Assembly (NCBI RefSeq): GCF_949628215.1
Contig: NC_134277.1
Location: 34,237,058 to 34,301,057, forward strand
Source: Phalacrocorax aristotelis
Taxonomy: Eukaryota > Chordata > Aves > Suliformes > Phalacrocoracidae
Length of the DNA: 64,000 bases
Reading direction: 5' to 3'
Of this stretch, positions 10,511-23,482 are shown piece after piece; position 1 is the stretch's first letter, and every line of letters starts with the position of its first letter. Both the position numbers and the translations under genes were made by a program. Under the pieces are notes generated by a model. That model saw only the letters and a program-made list of their open reading frames with translations, made no database searches and was not told the DNA's origin.

Positions 10511-13500
10511 CTTAGTCTTACCTCCCTAGGCTTCAGTCTTCTGCCAACCTCCTTAGGTGCAGCTGCCTTTTCCCCAAATTCCCAATTCTCACTGTTTGTT
10601 TGCCTCCCTCTCTTTAATTATACAGTCCATTTTAATTTGCAGTTAGTGCTACCCATCCCCAGGCCTTGCTCTGGCACAAAAGCTCAGAGCTGCACTAACT
10701 TTGCCTGGCAGTGAGCTCAAGCATGGGTAGAATCCTTAAGATATTTGGCAACTCTAATCCAAATATATAAGCAATCTAGAGTATTTAAAATCTTATAATC
10801 TGTAGTCTGCTCTAGCAGGGCAGGTCTTCAGTGAGGTATCTAAAAATACACTCCTCTCAAAAATGTTTAATTTTCAGAATTTTGAAGGATGAGGAAAACA
10901 CTGAATTTTCCAGTAGCTTTGCCCTACTCACAATAATTTTGACTAGATTACAGAATAAAAAAATATCATTAATGTCAGTGTAACTGATGTTAACAATTCA
11001 TGATGTTATTAGTAATTATAGTATTAACAGCAACATTAAAGTTGCTTAAACTAGTGTTAGTTATATAGATCCTTTTTTATAGTCCCAACAGCTAGAAGGT
11101 AAAACAGCCCAAACACATTTTCTGAAATCATATGTTTTTAAACTCTTTTATTTGATTCATATATGTATGTGTGCAGGGAAGGAGACTAACCTGAGAATTT
11201 TGATAATACCTTTCATACTAAACTCACAGTAGAAACATTGCCAGTCTAATGTAACCTTATTAATCTGTGCCATACAAAATAGTCATATGGCTTATTTTTC
11301 CTTTTCATATTTTTGGTAAGTATAAGATGGAATGTTTTGAATGCTCATGAATCTGAATTTTCTTTAGAAAATGTTTCAAAGGTGGTGGAAGATCTTGCTT
11401 GCTGCCAATTGAGATGACAGAATTTATCTTTATGATAGAAAAATCTTGGGAAAAGTAAGCATTTGGCTATTTCAAAATCTTATGTAAGCCTGTATTTTCC
11501 AGTTACACGATTCACTACCTATTGGAGAATTTACATACAGGTTTTTAACTATTATTTCAGCTCCCTTTGTTTATTCCCCTTAGAATTCCGGAAAATATCT
11601 CATTTTCAGGTACCTGGTCATGTTATTCGTTCAGCAAAGAAACACATGCAATTCTGTCATAGACACTAACTTGTACAACATTGCTAATATGACACTGCAA
11701 TCTTATTTGCTTTGTGTAAAGATAAAATAACATATTAATCTTTCAGGTTTATTAGAAATAAACAATAAGTCAAGATGACGGATTTTTTTTTGACCAGCCA
11801 CACTAAAGAAGTCTCTCCTTCTCACTGTAGGTGCATCACTGCATCACTTGTTATCCTTCCTCCTATTTTCTATGTATTTTAGGTTGAAATCTTGGTATAT
11901 TGCAGAGTTTGGTGCTTATCAGTAGTTATAATGTAGGAATTATCATGAATTAGTAGAAGGTTTTTAAAACTAAATAAGGAGCAGGTGAATATATTAGTAC
12001 CTGGGAAAGGGCTGGCCTGGCCCTGACTGTTTAGGAAGAAGACCAGATATTACTTTTGTGTAGATGAAATCTTTCTTCCATTTTCTCCCCAATATGAATA
12101 GGAAGGGGAGACTTTCCTCCATTAAAACATGTTGCTTCCCATCACATATTAGGTTACAACATCTTCCAGGCAGGGACTGAATCTTCCTTTATATTTCTGC
12201 TGTGACTAGGAAGAGGGGAAGCCCAGGCATTACTGGGCTCTTTAAGTATCACCAAAAGAGGAGGCAAAAATGATCTTTCATGCATTTAATGATAAAAAAG
12301 TATATCTTAAAGAGTTAAACAGAGCCTAGCTGGAGAAGGGGAAGCAGGACTTTCGAGTACACACTGCCTTGATCCTGGTGGTGTGGAGGGAAGGTGAACC
12401 CTTTCCCACCACATCAGTAGGGCTGGAGATTTAGAAGGAAGTTAGAGCTAGTGCTGGGAATGTTATCACACACAGATGAAGCCCAGAGCTCTTGAGATTG
12501 AAAATATTTTTATTTTTTCAAATTCCACAATCTGTCCAGTGAATGGAAAATACAACAAAGGAAGGCTGAACCTAAAAGTTGTAGCAACTATTGTAGTGCT
12601 ACTCATGGACACAGTGGTTAAAGGGCACAACAGTAAATAAAACCATACATAAGTACTAAATTTTAAAAACAAATAGTAAATAATGCACCCAAGTGAATGT
12701 TCAAGGCTAGAGAGTGTGGAATGAGTACCCATACTCCACCTATTCTCTAAACTCACTGATCGCAACACAGTTTCTTCATGTCCTCTTTCCAATATCATCT
12801 TTGCTCCAGATTTGCCCAACTTCAGAAAATTCCTGAATAACGCAGTCTCATCTCCCCTTTAGGGATTTTCCCCAGGCTAGTGTTGAGGAACAACAGTTTC
12901 AATTCATTTGCACAAAGGACATGGTGAATCACAGACAACTTCGTCCTCACATTTAAAATAGCCCCAGACCACAAGTGCAATTATGTAACCACTTAAAAAA
13001 AGACCTGCAATTATTTACTGCTACCCATGTAAATACAGGGTCCTCGCTATGGCATATTTTGCTAACACTACAGTCAGTAAGGTTGTATTCTGTTACACTC
13101 TCTCTTCGTATTGGCTTCCATTCAAACATCATGTAGAACTGTCTAAACTGCAAGTGTAGGCATGTATATAACCCATCTGCAAAATGTGTAAGTATATCAC
13201 CTTGTGAAGGGGTAAACTGAAGAGAAGCAGGTTCAATTATTTGCATTGGATTACCAAAATACGTTAGTTGCAAAGCTAAGAACAAAACCACTATCTCTGG
13301 TCTACTAGCTTAATTCTCTAATTGCTAGGTAATCCTGGCTCACAAACTCAGGGAAAATCAAATTACTCACTTTTGCTTTCAAAGCTAAACCTCTCTGGGA
13401 TTATCTCATTTGTGAGACTAGATCCAGAGAAAATAAGTTAGGAATGGAACAATCCCTTTTAACTTTAGCTCCAGAAAGATTGCATAATTGGGAAAATCTA

Positions 13501-14899
13501 TTTTGTTTCCTACCTTTCAGAAATAAAAAAGGACACATAAATCTCATTTTACTTAGCTTAAGTAGAAAATCAGCATTTTGAATTAAAACCTTGATATACA
13601 GTAGCACACGGTATTCATTCAGAAGGGGTCTCCTAGGATGTTAAAGATTAACCATGGTGGTTTTGGTTTAGTCTTTATTGCTATGAGAGATTTTTTCCCA
13701 GGATTTCTTGACTCATTCCTTTAAGCCTGTGTTGAAAGGGAGTTTCTTAATGCGTTTTGAAGCAATCACATCATTTGTAATTTTTTTCTTTTCACTTTTT
13801 GTTTAGTACTAGAGTACTAAACATTTCTAATTCTAAATATTCCTTCAGAATATTTTAAACTACATCTGTTTTAATTTCATCATGTATTTTTGAAAGTATT
13901 AATATTATTTGATTTATTATTCAAACACAGGAAGGACGCTTTAGAGATGTTAGGAGAACAGGGAGTCCTAGTTAATAGCCTTTTGTTATTAAAAATCATT
14001 ATCTTATCAATAATTAAACTAAAATTGATCATTGGATAAAAACAATTGTAGATCTAGGTAGTTGCATAAAGTTACTAAAACACATATTTAGCCCAGTGCT
14101 CTTTTCAGTGACAATGAATTCAGGAAAATTTCCCACTGGTTATATGCAATGCATAGTAAGCCTTTTACAAAATAGTTCTTCTCAAAGGGATGAAAAAGAA
14201 GAAAAACTTGCAAAGCATTCTGCAGCTAAAACCACAGGTGCTATGTTGTCAGTCAATGATAGAAGTTATTGCTATATGGCCGGTCTGAAGCTTGACAGCA
14301 AAATCTAAGAAAAATGAAGGAACTTAAGAGGGCAAGAAGTCAAAGGTTTAAAAATAAACATTTTTTTTTCCCCAGCAGAGACGAATTCTCTAACACTGAC
14401 TCAGAAAAGAAGACAAAAAGATCCACTGGATCCTTTCCAAAACTTGGACTTTTCAGGTTTTATCTGCCTCTGTTTCTCCCATTTTGCTTTTCACGTTTCT
14501 TAAGCAGACAGCTTACGTAAAAGCACCATGAAGCCACAGGAACCCTTTTTGTCCATCAGCCTATAGAAATCCTTCCTCATTTCAGCTTCACACGTCAGAA
14601 AGTGATGACTGGAACATCAAGGAGCAGTGTAGCTGTATGCACCCACTTGACCAGCCTAAGATGTCCTTTGGCTAAACAGAAACCTTCCTGATGAATTAAA
14701 ATGCAAAGGGAACATGCAAGAAGTAGAAAGAAAACAGCTGGAAAAGCATGTTTACAGTACTTTGGTATTTAGGGACAAGAATGGGAAGACCAATATCTAG
14801 TCAGAGCTAAAAGTAGTCAGGGACAGAAAAGGTGGTGAGAGAAGACTCTGCCGATACCTTCATTGCAAAATACAGTTGAGAAAAACTGTGAGTTTGATG
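10511..14899. other. non-coding interval
   Basis: No gene is supportable. At 10955-11060 is an AT-rich run of ATTA/TAAT cores (ATTAATG, TTAGTAATTATAG, GTATTAACAG) that could be a conserved element. At 13970-14050 there is another dense ATTA/GATA-like cluster. A perfect palindrome lies at 13800-13823. Minus-strand frames of 112-117 codons at 12466-13291 show no domain and are treated as chance. Confidence 0.55.
13800..13823. repeat. perfect 11-bp inverted repeat
   Basis: TGTTTAGTACT and AGTACTAAACA are exact reverse complements separated by AG. Such arms are uncommon by chance in a 64-kb sequence. It may be a dimeric protein-binding site or a cruciform-prone palindrome; no RNA gene context is seen. 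Confidence 0.75.
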
Positions 14900-16432
14900 A
14901 TGGGAGAGATGATACAGAAACCTAGTGAGAGATGGTACTGAAAAGGCTGAAGTAGACTTCATCTTTTTTGTCTCAGTTTTCACAGGCAAAGCCTGATCTC
15001 ATACCTCTGTGTGGACCAACGCAGTTTGGTAAAGAGAGAGAAACCCAATAATGCAATAGAAACAGGGTAAATATTACTGAGAGAAGTTTAAAAATAATGG
15101 AGCTGGATGGGATTCATCAAAGACCACTAAATGAGCTGGCTGCAGTGATTGCAAGGTTGCTGTCTCTGAAAAAAAACCTGTGGTTTTCAGGAAAGGCCCC
15201 TTACAACCAAAAATCATTAACACTATGCCCATCTTTAGGAAAAATTATAGGAGGACTTGAGGAATTGTAGGCCATATTAATCCCTGTGAAAATCACAAAG
15301 CATGTCCCCATGGAATCTGTCTCCAAACACATGAAAGTGATCAGGAATAACTAGCTCAGACTTTGCAATGAAAAATCATGCTTCGCCAGCTTAATTGCCT
15401 GCTCTCATGAGATGGCATGTTGAGTGGGCAGGAGAAAAGCAATGGATACCTAGTCTTCAGGATGGCGTTTGGCACTCTACCCAAAAGGATTCCCTGTGGA
15501 AGCTGAGGAAGTGTGAACTGGCAGAATAGTTTCTTAGATGCATTGAAAATTGGCTTTACCACCACAGTAAAAGGGTAGTAAAATCAATGATTTGGGTTGC
15601 AGTTGGCAATGAGCAAAATACCCTATGGTTTGGTACTGGGACTCATATTCTTCAGTATTACCATCAACAGTCTAGACGATGACACAGAATATGTCTTCAG
15701 GTAAATCCGTGGATAGTACTAATTCGGAGGAATGATTGACATGAAGAATGGAAAAACTTTAATTCAAAGGGTTTTTGAGAACTGGACCGACATAAACATC
15801 ACGAGGATCCTGAGTCTGGGGCAGAACAACTTCATGCACCAATACAGGTTGGGAAATGAGTAAAGTCCCCTGAAGAGGACAGGGTTGTGATAGATTACAG
15901 GTAGAATATAAACCAGTAGTGCAAACTGTAAATAAAGTAAACCATGTATCAGACTATGTAAGGGTGAGCATGGGAGCAGACCAAATGAAATTATGATTGT
16001 CCTTTTCTTGGCACTGATGAAGCTGTCTAAGGAAAACAAAGCCTAGTTTAGAGCCCCCTAGTACCTGAGGGATGCTGGGAAACATGAGGTTGCAGTGATG
16101 CAATTTAAGATGATCATGAGAGAAATGGAAGAAGCTGGACTTGTTTAGTGTGACGAAGAGGAGACTAAGGAATGATCTAGTAGCAGCCTAGCAACCTGCA
16201 ACGACTAGAAGGGGAGATGCAAAGATCACAAAAACATTTTAATTGTGGCAGACAGGTAGTACCACACTGGAACAGGCTGCCCAGAGAGGATGGGAAATCT
16301 TCATCCTTGAAAGTTTTCTAGACAGGACAGCACTAAGATATGTCTGACCTGATTTAGTGCTAGCAAAAGTAAACTTTATGTGGGAGTGACTTCCAAACGT
16401 CCCCTACAAACAGCATTTCTATGATCCTGCAA
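14900..16432 (+). mobile_element. ancient CR1 LINE relic
   Basis: This copy is heavily decayed, in the opposite orientation to the two other long copies. The translation near 14938 gives TEKAEVDFIFFVSVFTGKA, matching the CR1 AEVLNAFFASVFTGKA region. Around 15100 ELDGIHQRPLNELAAVIARLL matches the segment before the RT core. Around 15630 GLVLGLIFFSITINSLDDDTEYVF matches [22 protein letters not shown]. Around 16135 KLDLFSVTKRRLRNDL matches [13 protein letters not shown]. The 3' end at about 16375-16432 keeps the TTCCAAC..CCCCTAC..ATTTCTATGATCC tail words. Many stops and indels make it much older than the minus-strand copies. The left limit is approximate. Confidence 0.85.
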
Positions 16433-19400
16433 TTCTTGGAATCCAGAGTTCTGAACCCTTTGAAAAAGCACAATTCCTCCCAACAGGAGGAGGTGGCATG
16501 TTCCCTTGTCCTCGGGTTCTGACAGTGTTTCCACAGGAGTTTATTTAGGATAGATGGCCAATAAAAGCTCTTGATTATATTTGTGGTCATGGCATCTGAG
16601 AAAATATACATGAAATACAGGAAAATATTTTGGTACAATAGGTCTGAGCTTTTTAGTCAATGATTAGGTCCCAAAAAGGCAAACACTTACTTGTGTTCAT
16701 AGATAGCCATACAGCAGTGTCATTCACTAAGTGTGATGAGAACTTGAAGTTGTCAAGTGCTTAAGTGATTTGCTGGCTTGTGGCTTTGGTTCTTCTTTAA
16801 ATGAAGTAATGAATGGAAAAGGCAGGGGGCTGTGTAGAATGCTTACTACTCACAAACAAGCACTAAAAAAAATAGCAATCAATCAGTAAAGCTATTAACT
16901 GTAGAAAAAACTAACCTGGAAGGTAGTACCTCTTTTAATGGCTTATTTGCAAAATTATTAAAACAACCAGAACATAATTTCAGTGTGTAGATTCTCACCT
17001 TGGAATTTGTTCCTAGTCAGTCATTTGTAGAGAACAAACCTCTGGAATGTTACTTTAAAAGAAAACATCAGCTTAAAATTATCTTAATGATTAGATGATA
17101 CGTCACCTAAACATAAAGTGGAAACTCACGAATTTGTACTGTACAGGTGAAGATTTCGTGTCATGTATTTTCCTCTCTGCTTCTATTGTACAAAATTCCA
17201 AACTGAACTGAAGTTTTTGCAACATACAGAGTACTCCACATGCATACAGTTTGGATTTCACAGGACTGCAAATAATTTTAAATGTTTGCATTGGTTGTTG
17301 GTTTTAATCTTCTAGATGCACAAACTCTTGAATTTTTATCAGGTTTTCACAAAACTTTGATACAGGATTATGCATGCCTTTACTGTAAGTCTGAGAAGAA
17401 TTTACATCCCTAAGGGTTTCTTCTAGGATATCTTTTGACATCAAAAAGGTAAAATTAGAAATAGATTCTATTTCTTTCAGATGCCTATTTATATTATTTC
17501 TTCTAAACACTGTAATTTAATTTTAAACTTTGCTTTGAAAATAAAAAAATAAAGGAATGTGTTTTCAGAGATAATGCTTTCTCTTTGCTCAAAATAAAAG
17601 CAGACATCTGGTTTCTAAATTATTATCTTTCATTGTCTACCCAATCACTAGTTTTGTGGAATTTCAAAATGGCATTTATTTACCAATCAGAAAAATATGT
17701 TGCTGACAGAAATCTCTGATTTTGCACATGCATATGCACACAACTTGTTCTTTTTTAAGTTTCGTATGTATCATTTGCATCCACTTAAAAACAACACTAT
17801 AGATTCAAAGTGTTGTAAATACAACAAGCGTTCTTATTGCATAGTGCTTGCTATTTTATTTAACAGCAAAAGCAGTTTATTTCTTCAACGGGTCTATGTT
17901 CAAGTGAATACTACTAATGCTATGTTCATAGAAGTGAATATATATTTAATATTCATTTGAACTCTACTGTTTCTGCTCCTTGCTATCATTCACAGTCTAT
18001 TGATATAAACCAAATTCTATCTATCCTTGCACCCAGATGGTTGACGTTACATGTGATTGCATGAAAGCTCTGATATGAAATGCCTATGGCTTACTGGATT
18101 ACCCTCTCCCCACATGTTTCAAATTAATAATAAAAAAGAAAGAAAAAAAAAGAACTGGTGCAATCTTGCTACAAAAGAACAAGAGTTTATTGTATAACAG
18201 GACTGCAGATGTGGAAAGGTGCTCATAATAAGCCTACACTATTTTTGTTTCATTGTGCATCTGGAATGCCAAAGGATCTTTAAGGCACTAGAAGCTCATA
18301 GTAGACAGTCTTAGCTCTTTGATTAACTTAATATTCAGAGAAATGATTCATTTTTGCAAACTCATTCATCATCATATTGTCATTTATGTAATCACAAAAT
18401 GATTTACAAAGTCAAGATTTTTTTCTAATTTCTGAAACAATTTTAAGACATCAAAGACTTTCAGATATAAACATCAAAGAGCAGCCCAAATCAGAGATTT
18501 CTGGCTAAGACAGTTTAGTTCATTTAATATCCTCTGGTTTTCTAAGGATTAAATTACAGCATATAAAATTCTTGGAATCTGTCTAAGGAAGCTGTACTGT
18601 GTATTTATTATTTATTACAGTATGGCTTTTTTGTGGGGCAAAGGACTTTGTGGTAGAGAAGATGCCATCTTTTCAATTTATCAAACCAGCAGCAAATTCT
18701 TGTGAAATATTAGAGGTACAATGATCTAATCCTACTGGGAATGGAGAGATGTGTTAACTGAGGAAATATTTGCACATGAGCTCAGGATGAAATGCAGTTC
18801 TTCTCTTGCAATCAGCCTGTTACAGAGAGATGCTTATATGAATTTATTAAGAATATTCTGGGGAAAAGTAAGACAAATCAAGAGTGAAATGACTTCTTCA
18901 CAGGAGGAATAATTTCAGTTGCTATAGTTTACGGAAAACATTAGGCCAGGTTTCTAGTATTGGCTAAGGATGTAATTAAGAAATGCTTTCCATTATTTCC
19001 ATGATTTACAGGAGGGTGACGCCACAGAAGCTGGTCATATGGATGCCAGGCATCGCATGGCACTGGCACACATGCCAAGTCCTAGCCAAAGAATTTAGAA
19101 AGCACAAACAATGTAAATTGATCTAGTCAAGAAATGAATCAATAAAGACACAAGAGGTTTTTCTGTGCACAAGCAAGTATATAAACAAATATAGCTTCAA
19201 CTACTATCCACCTAAGAAAGGCAGGATATTAGGGATTGCCTTCAAGTAAGCAAGGTAGGTAGAAATGTGTGTCTGGCTTACCAAATATCAAGGAGGATCC
19301 TGCCAGGGAAAACAGCCACATGAAGTACAAGCTCTCCACGGAGCCTTTTCCCATAGACTAAATAATTAAACTTCTAAATGCTCATTCTTGAAAGACATGC

Positions 19401-21137
19401 TACCATCCTTTCAAAAGCAGCCTACTGTTTAGAGGAACTGAGTTTCTGGAAATTGGGTCTCATACTACTATACAAAAAGGTTTTGTCCAGATGGATTTAT
19501 GTTCACAACAGGCTGGGTTAACTCAAGACAGTTCAGAAACGCAAGCAACAATATGCATGTTTCTAAGTCAAAAACCATAGTTATTTTATATTTACATTCC
19601 TACTCTCTCTGTTAGGCAGATAATGAGATTACATGTAGAACAGTCACATCAGACCTTGAATGAAGAATTATTGTTTAAGATAAGCCTCCAGGCAAAAAAT
19701 ATTCTATAAACAGGAACAAACACTTGACTTTATACCAAGATTTTTATCTTTCAGTTATTTCAGTGCAAAATTCTAAATTGCATGGCTGTGTATAACCACT
19801 GGAGTTCAATTCTATCATCATCTTTGCTGATATCCATGGAACTTTATTTTGTATAAATACTTACAAATTATAAATATAAGTATAAATGCTTATAAAAAAA
19901 TTCTCCTGGTCTTGTGCGAGGATGTGAGAAGAAGACAAAAGGGAACAGGTACCATGCTGGTATAGCCCTGCTGTCAGTATAAAGGACACCCTGCACATCA
20001 GTTCTTATTTCTATCCAACATTTTATAGTCACGTACACCATTGATGAAGCTTTATGCCTAACCACTCAGAAAAGAGAGAAAACAAACTGCTATGTGAGAG
20101 AGAGAGACAGCTACATTCTCCTCTGTACAGTTAATCCAGCTGAGACAAATATAGTTAACATTTTTAGACTGGGAATTGATCTGGCTCTGGTCCTTTAACG
20201 TATTTGCAAGGCGCCCATCACGATGTACTATGCACAGTAGGTAATTTACAGTTGGGTATAAAAGAAATTTTGTCAATGGCTTGCGTTTGGTGTAGTTTAG
20301 CTTGAGTTTGGGTTAGAAGAATCCCTTGAGAAAGGAGGGGAGGAAGGGGACAGAGGCTCCTCTCAGCCTCCATCAGTATTGGATTAAACCCAGGAAAGAC
20401 AGCTAGGGCTCTAGAAACTTTCAGGGCTGAGTACAAGGAGCAGCCAAAGAGGAAGCCTAGGAACAAAAGCTTAATTTTAGCAGGCTTTTGAAGATGATTT
20501 TTAACTTAAGTACGGGCAGGGATTTTCCTTTCATTGCTACCACATAACTGTTAGAAAGAAGCTAAAGACTTTGATACCTAATTTAGTTAAGAAAATTGTA
20601 GAGGTAGGGTTACAATCTCCTAGCATTTGAGTAAATTCTTGCCCCAGTGTTAATACAGGGAGCTTTACTGAGGGATTTATTCTGTTCCAGTATGCATCTC
20701 TGTTTCCATGTATTTGGATGAGTTGTGTATCTGCTGAAAGGGTTGTGGTTCTGTGAGGATTCTTTGAAAAAGGAGTTATAATTGTGGTGGACTGGAATTC
20801 TGTAAGAAGTTTGGCTGGATTCATAAAGGACATACAGACTTTAAAATAAACAACATTTTGATCGCATTTCTATTTGTCGTTCCTCAGAATATTATCCAAG
20901 GAGAACAGGATGCTTTAACAGGCTTTATCTGTCCTGAGACAAAGGCCATTCTTTGTGTGTTTTGTTCAGTGCCTCTATGCAGTCAGGCTCAAGTTCTTCC
21001 TTCAGGCATTGTTAAAATAAAAATGTTACATTAAAAATCATGTCATATTTGCCCCACACCAGTGAATAAGAGAAGTATTATTTTAGGATTAACAGCCAAA
21101 TATTTCCACCACCCAGTAACATCCCCTTTTTTTAGCT

Positions 21138-21188
21138 GTCTCACACTCACACTCAGTCTCTCTCTCCCACACACACACACACACTCTA
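21138..21188 (+). repeat. CT/CA microsatellite
   Basis: Imperfect CACACT/CTCTCT units lead into a (CA) run at about 21168-21184. A short, ordinary microsatellite. Confidence 0.85.
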
Positions 21189-23456
21189 CTCTTACCTTGC
21201 AGGCATCTCTCCTTTCTCTAGGTTCCCTACAGCTGACATCTGCTGCCATATATTCCCTATATGCCCTAAGTAGTAGCATCCTACCTTGGTCAGGCATACG
21301 TGGCATCTTGATCCTTTCCCTTAGCTATGGTTCTGTTCATCAGTGTATTTGCACACTAGTCGTTGTCCTGGGCGTGCTTTTCCTTACAATATATGCGATC
21401 TCATTCACTCCTCATGGGCACAGGGACACTGATTTCTGTATGCTTTTGTCCAGGTGACCATTTCTGAACACTCACCAATGTATTCTGCAAGATTTCTTTT
21501 TATTTTAGATTCTAATTTATGGTCAAAAAAAGATGCAGTGACTTTCCTTACCAGTCTGATCAGTGGGTAGTGGAAAGCAGCCAGCTTTGCCTAATAATAT
21601 TGATGTAACTAATAAAATGTATTTGGAGAATGTAGACTTTTAAAACTTCAGTTTGACATTACTTGACTTAAAAGTCATTAGAGATAAGTATGTTCATACT
21701 TACAGGATTTATAATTTTAAATATTAGCAGCTCCAGTTCTTTTTCACTAACTTGAAAAATTCAGAAACAGCACATGTTCTCATCTTTGTTTTATCCTTTC
21801 CTATTAATTGCACAGGTGGCGAGTCTGCCAAGACTCTGGTATCACTGTATTGCTGTTTCACTGAGTAAGCAGAGCAGCAATGACTTCCTTAGTGCTAAAG
21901 ATGAATCCAGTCAGGCATTTTTATTTAAAGAGGTTTGGATTAAATAAGAATTTGGAATTGAGCAAAACTTGGCCATATGATTTATTTCTGGGTTATTTTT
22001 TTTTCAGCCCCAAATTAAATACTTTCATTTGTCTGATCAGTAAGAAAATATTGCAAGATTTTGGTTTGGAATTAACTTAAATCCCCTGTACCACTTTTTG
22101 TGGGTCCCTAGTCAGCAAACTAAAGAAGAAAAGCTGTTATTCATAACAGACTACACACAAAATTATGTCATCTCAAATAGGCAGCTTATAATAGTTCACT
22201 AATAACAGCAGTGTACATAATCCATGGAAGGTGCTCTCAGGAGATTTATTCCAAAAGACTATGAGAAGAAGAGTTTTGACATGTGAATTGTTGGTATGGT
22301 TGTTCAGACCTTTCATGATGTTTTTATGGAGGAGGAGACAGAAAAAATCTCTAGGAATTGCTCCTGTGCCAAGACATGATCTCTGATGTTCCTACTCAAA
22401 GGCTGACCCCAAGAGGAGAGGCATAGACTGAGCAGAGGAGTACAACGACAGCCCTTTAACAGAATGGCAGGTCTGAAACCCTGAGGGATGAAGGGTTAAG
22501 ACTCTTCTATGTCAAAGTTTCTCCATGCACGCTCCTTTTTCCTATGCAGTTATTTAGTCCAATTTAAAAATGTGGACGTTGGCTGTTTATTGAGAAGACC
22601 ATGTGAGCAGTTGAACTGTGTGGGATTTGTTTAATTGGGGCTTAACTTATCTGTAAGATGACTCTTTACAATATAAAGTGATTTCCATCCTGTTGATTAA
22701 CTGACCCTATTGAATAAATGGCTTATGCAGATGTTCAAACACCATTGTTAGTATGAACAGTATCAATGGGCTTGTGAGTTACAGAGAAGCAGTGAGGTCC
22801 TGCATGGTATGTGTGTTCTCTGTTCCTAGTGCCTTCAGCGAGCATTAACTGTCACTTGAAAGACGTAGAGCAACTTGTGGACCTAAACTTAAATGTACTG
22901 GAAAAACTCTTCAACTGGTGAAAATTTACATGTACCAGCTTCCATCTGTTGAATGGTTGGTCTGATATATTAAGTCCTCATGGCTCAGAACTATGTGTAA
23001 ATCTTGGAATAATAAAATCAGTGCTTCTTAAGGGCATAAACAGACTCCACATGCTTTGTTAAATTAGTCACTTAATGATTGAACTATATTTTAAAGGAGT
23101 CCATTCTAGTTCATCTTTGTTGGTATGAACTCTTTAAAATATGGTCCTTTTGAAGATGTCTCAGCTGCTCTAGTACATGCCAGATGCTCACCGTGGCTCT
23201 CCCTCTCATATCTCTCATTTCAGATAGGTTAACAAACAAAAGTGATGGATATGCATGATGATAATGCTAAGTTTCATATTTCAGTAGTCAAGCTGTTCAC
23301 TCTTCATGTCTTGAAAGTCCTGGGAGTTTAAACCTGACTCCCAAAAGATGTATGCGCTTAACTTTTGGACTTCCTTTTAGATCATGTATCATGTAAGTAC
23401 AAAATTCATTATATCATTGCTTGTAGTCTGTGCCAAATTGCAAAAATTTTAACTTA

Positions 23457-23482
23457 CAGAAAGGATTAGCCAATCCTTTCTG
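23457..23482. repeat. perfect stem-loop, 11-bp arms and 4-nt loop
   Basis: CAGAAAGGATT and AATCCTTTCTG are exact reverse complements around AGCC. The geometry (11-bp stem, tetraloop) suits a folded RNA or cruciform, but no polymerase III elements or U-run on the correct side are obvious, so function is unknown. Confidence 0.75.

Noticed and set aside
21062..21457. 131-codon plus-strand frame
   Set aside because: It runs through a CT/CA microsatellite that suppresses stops, and shows only Leu/Ser/Thr/His low complexity.
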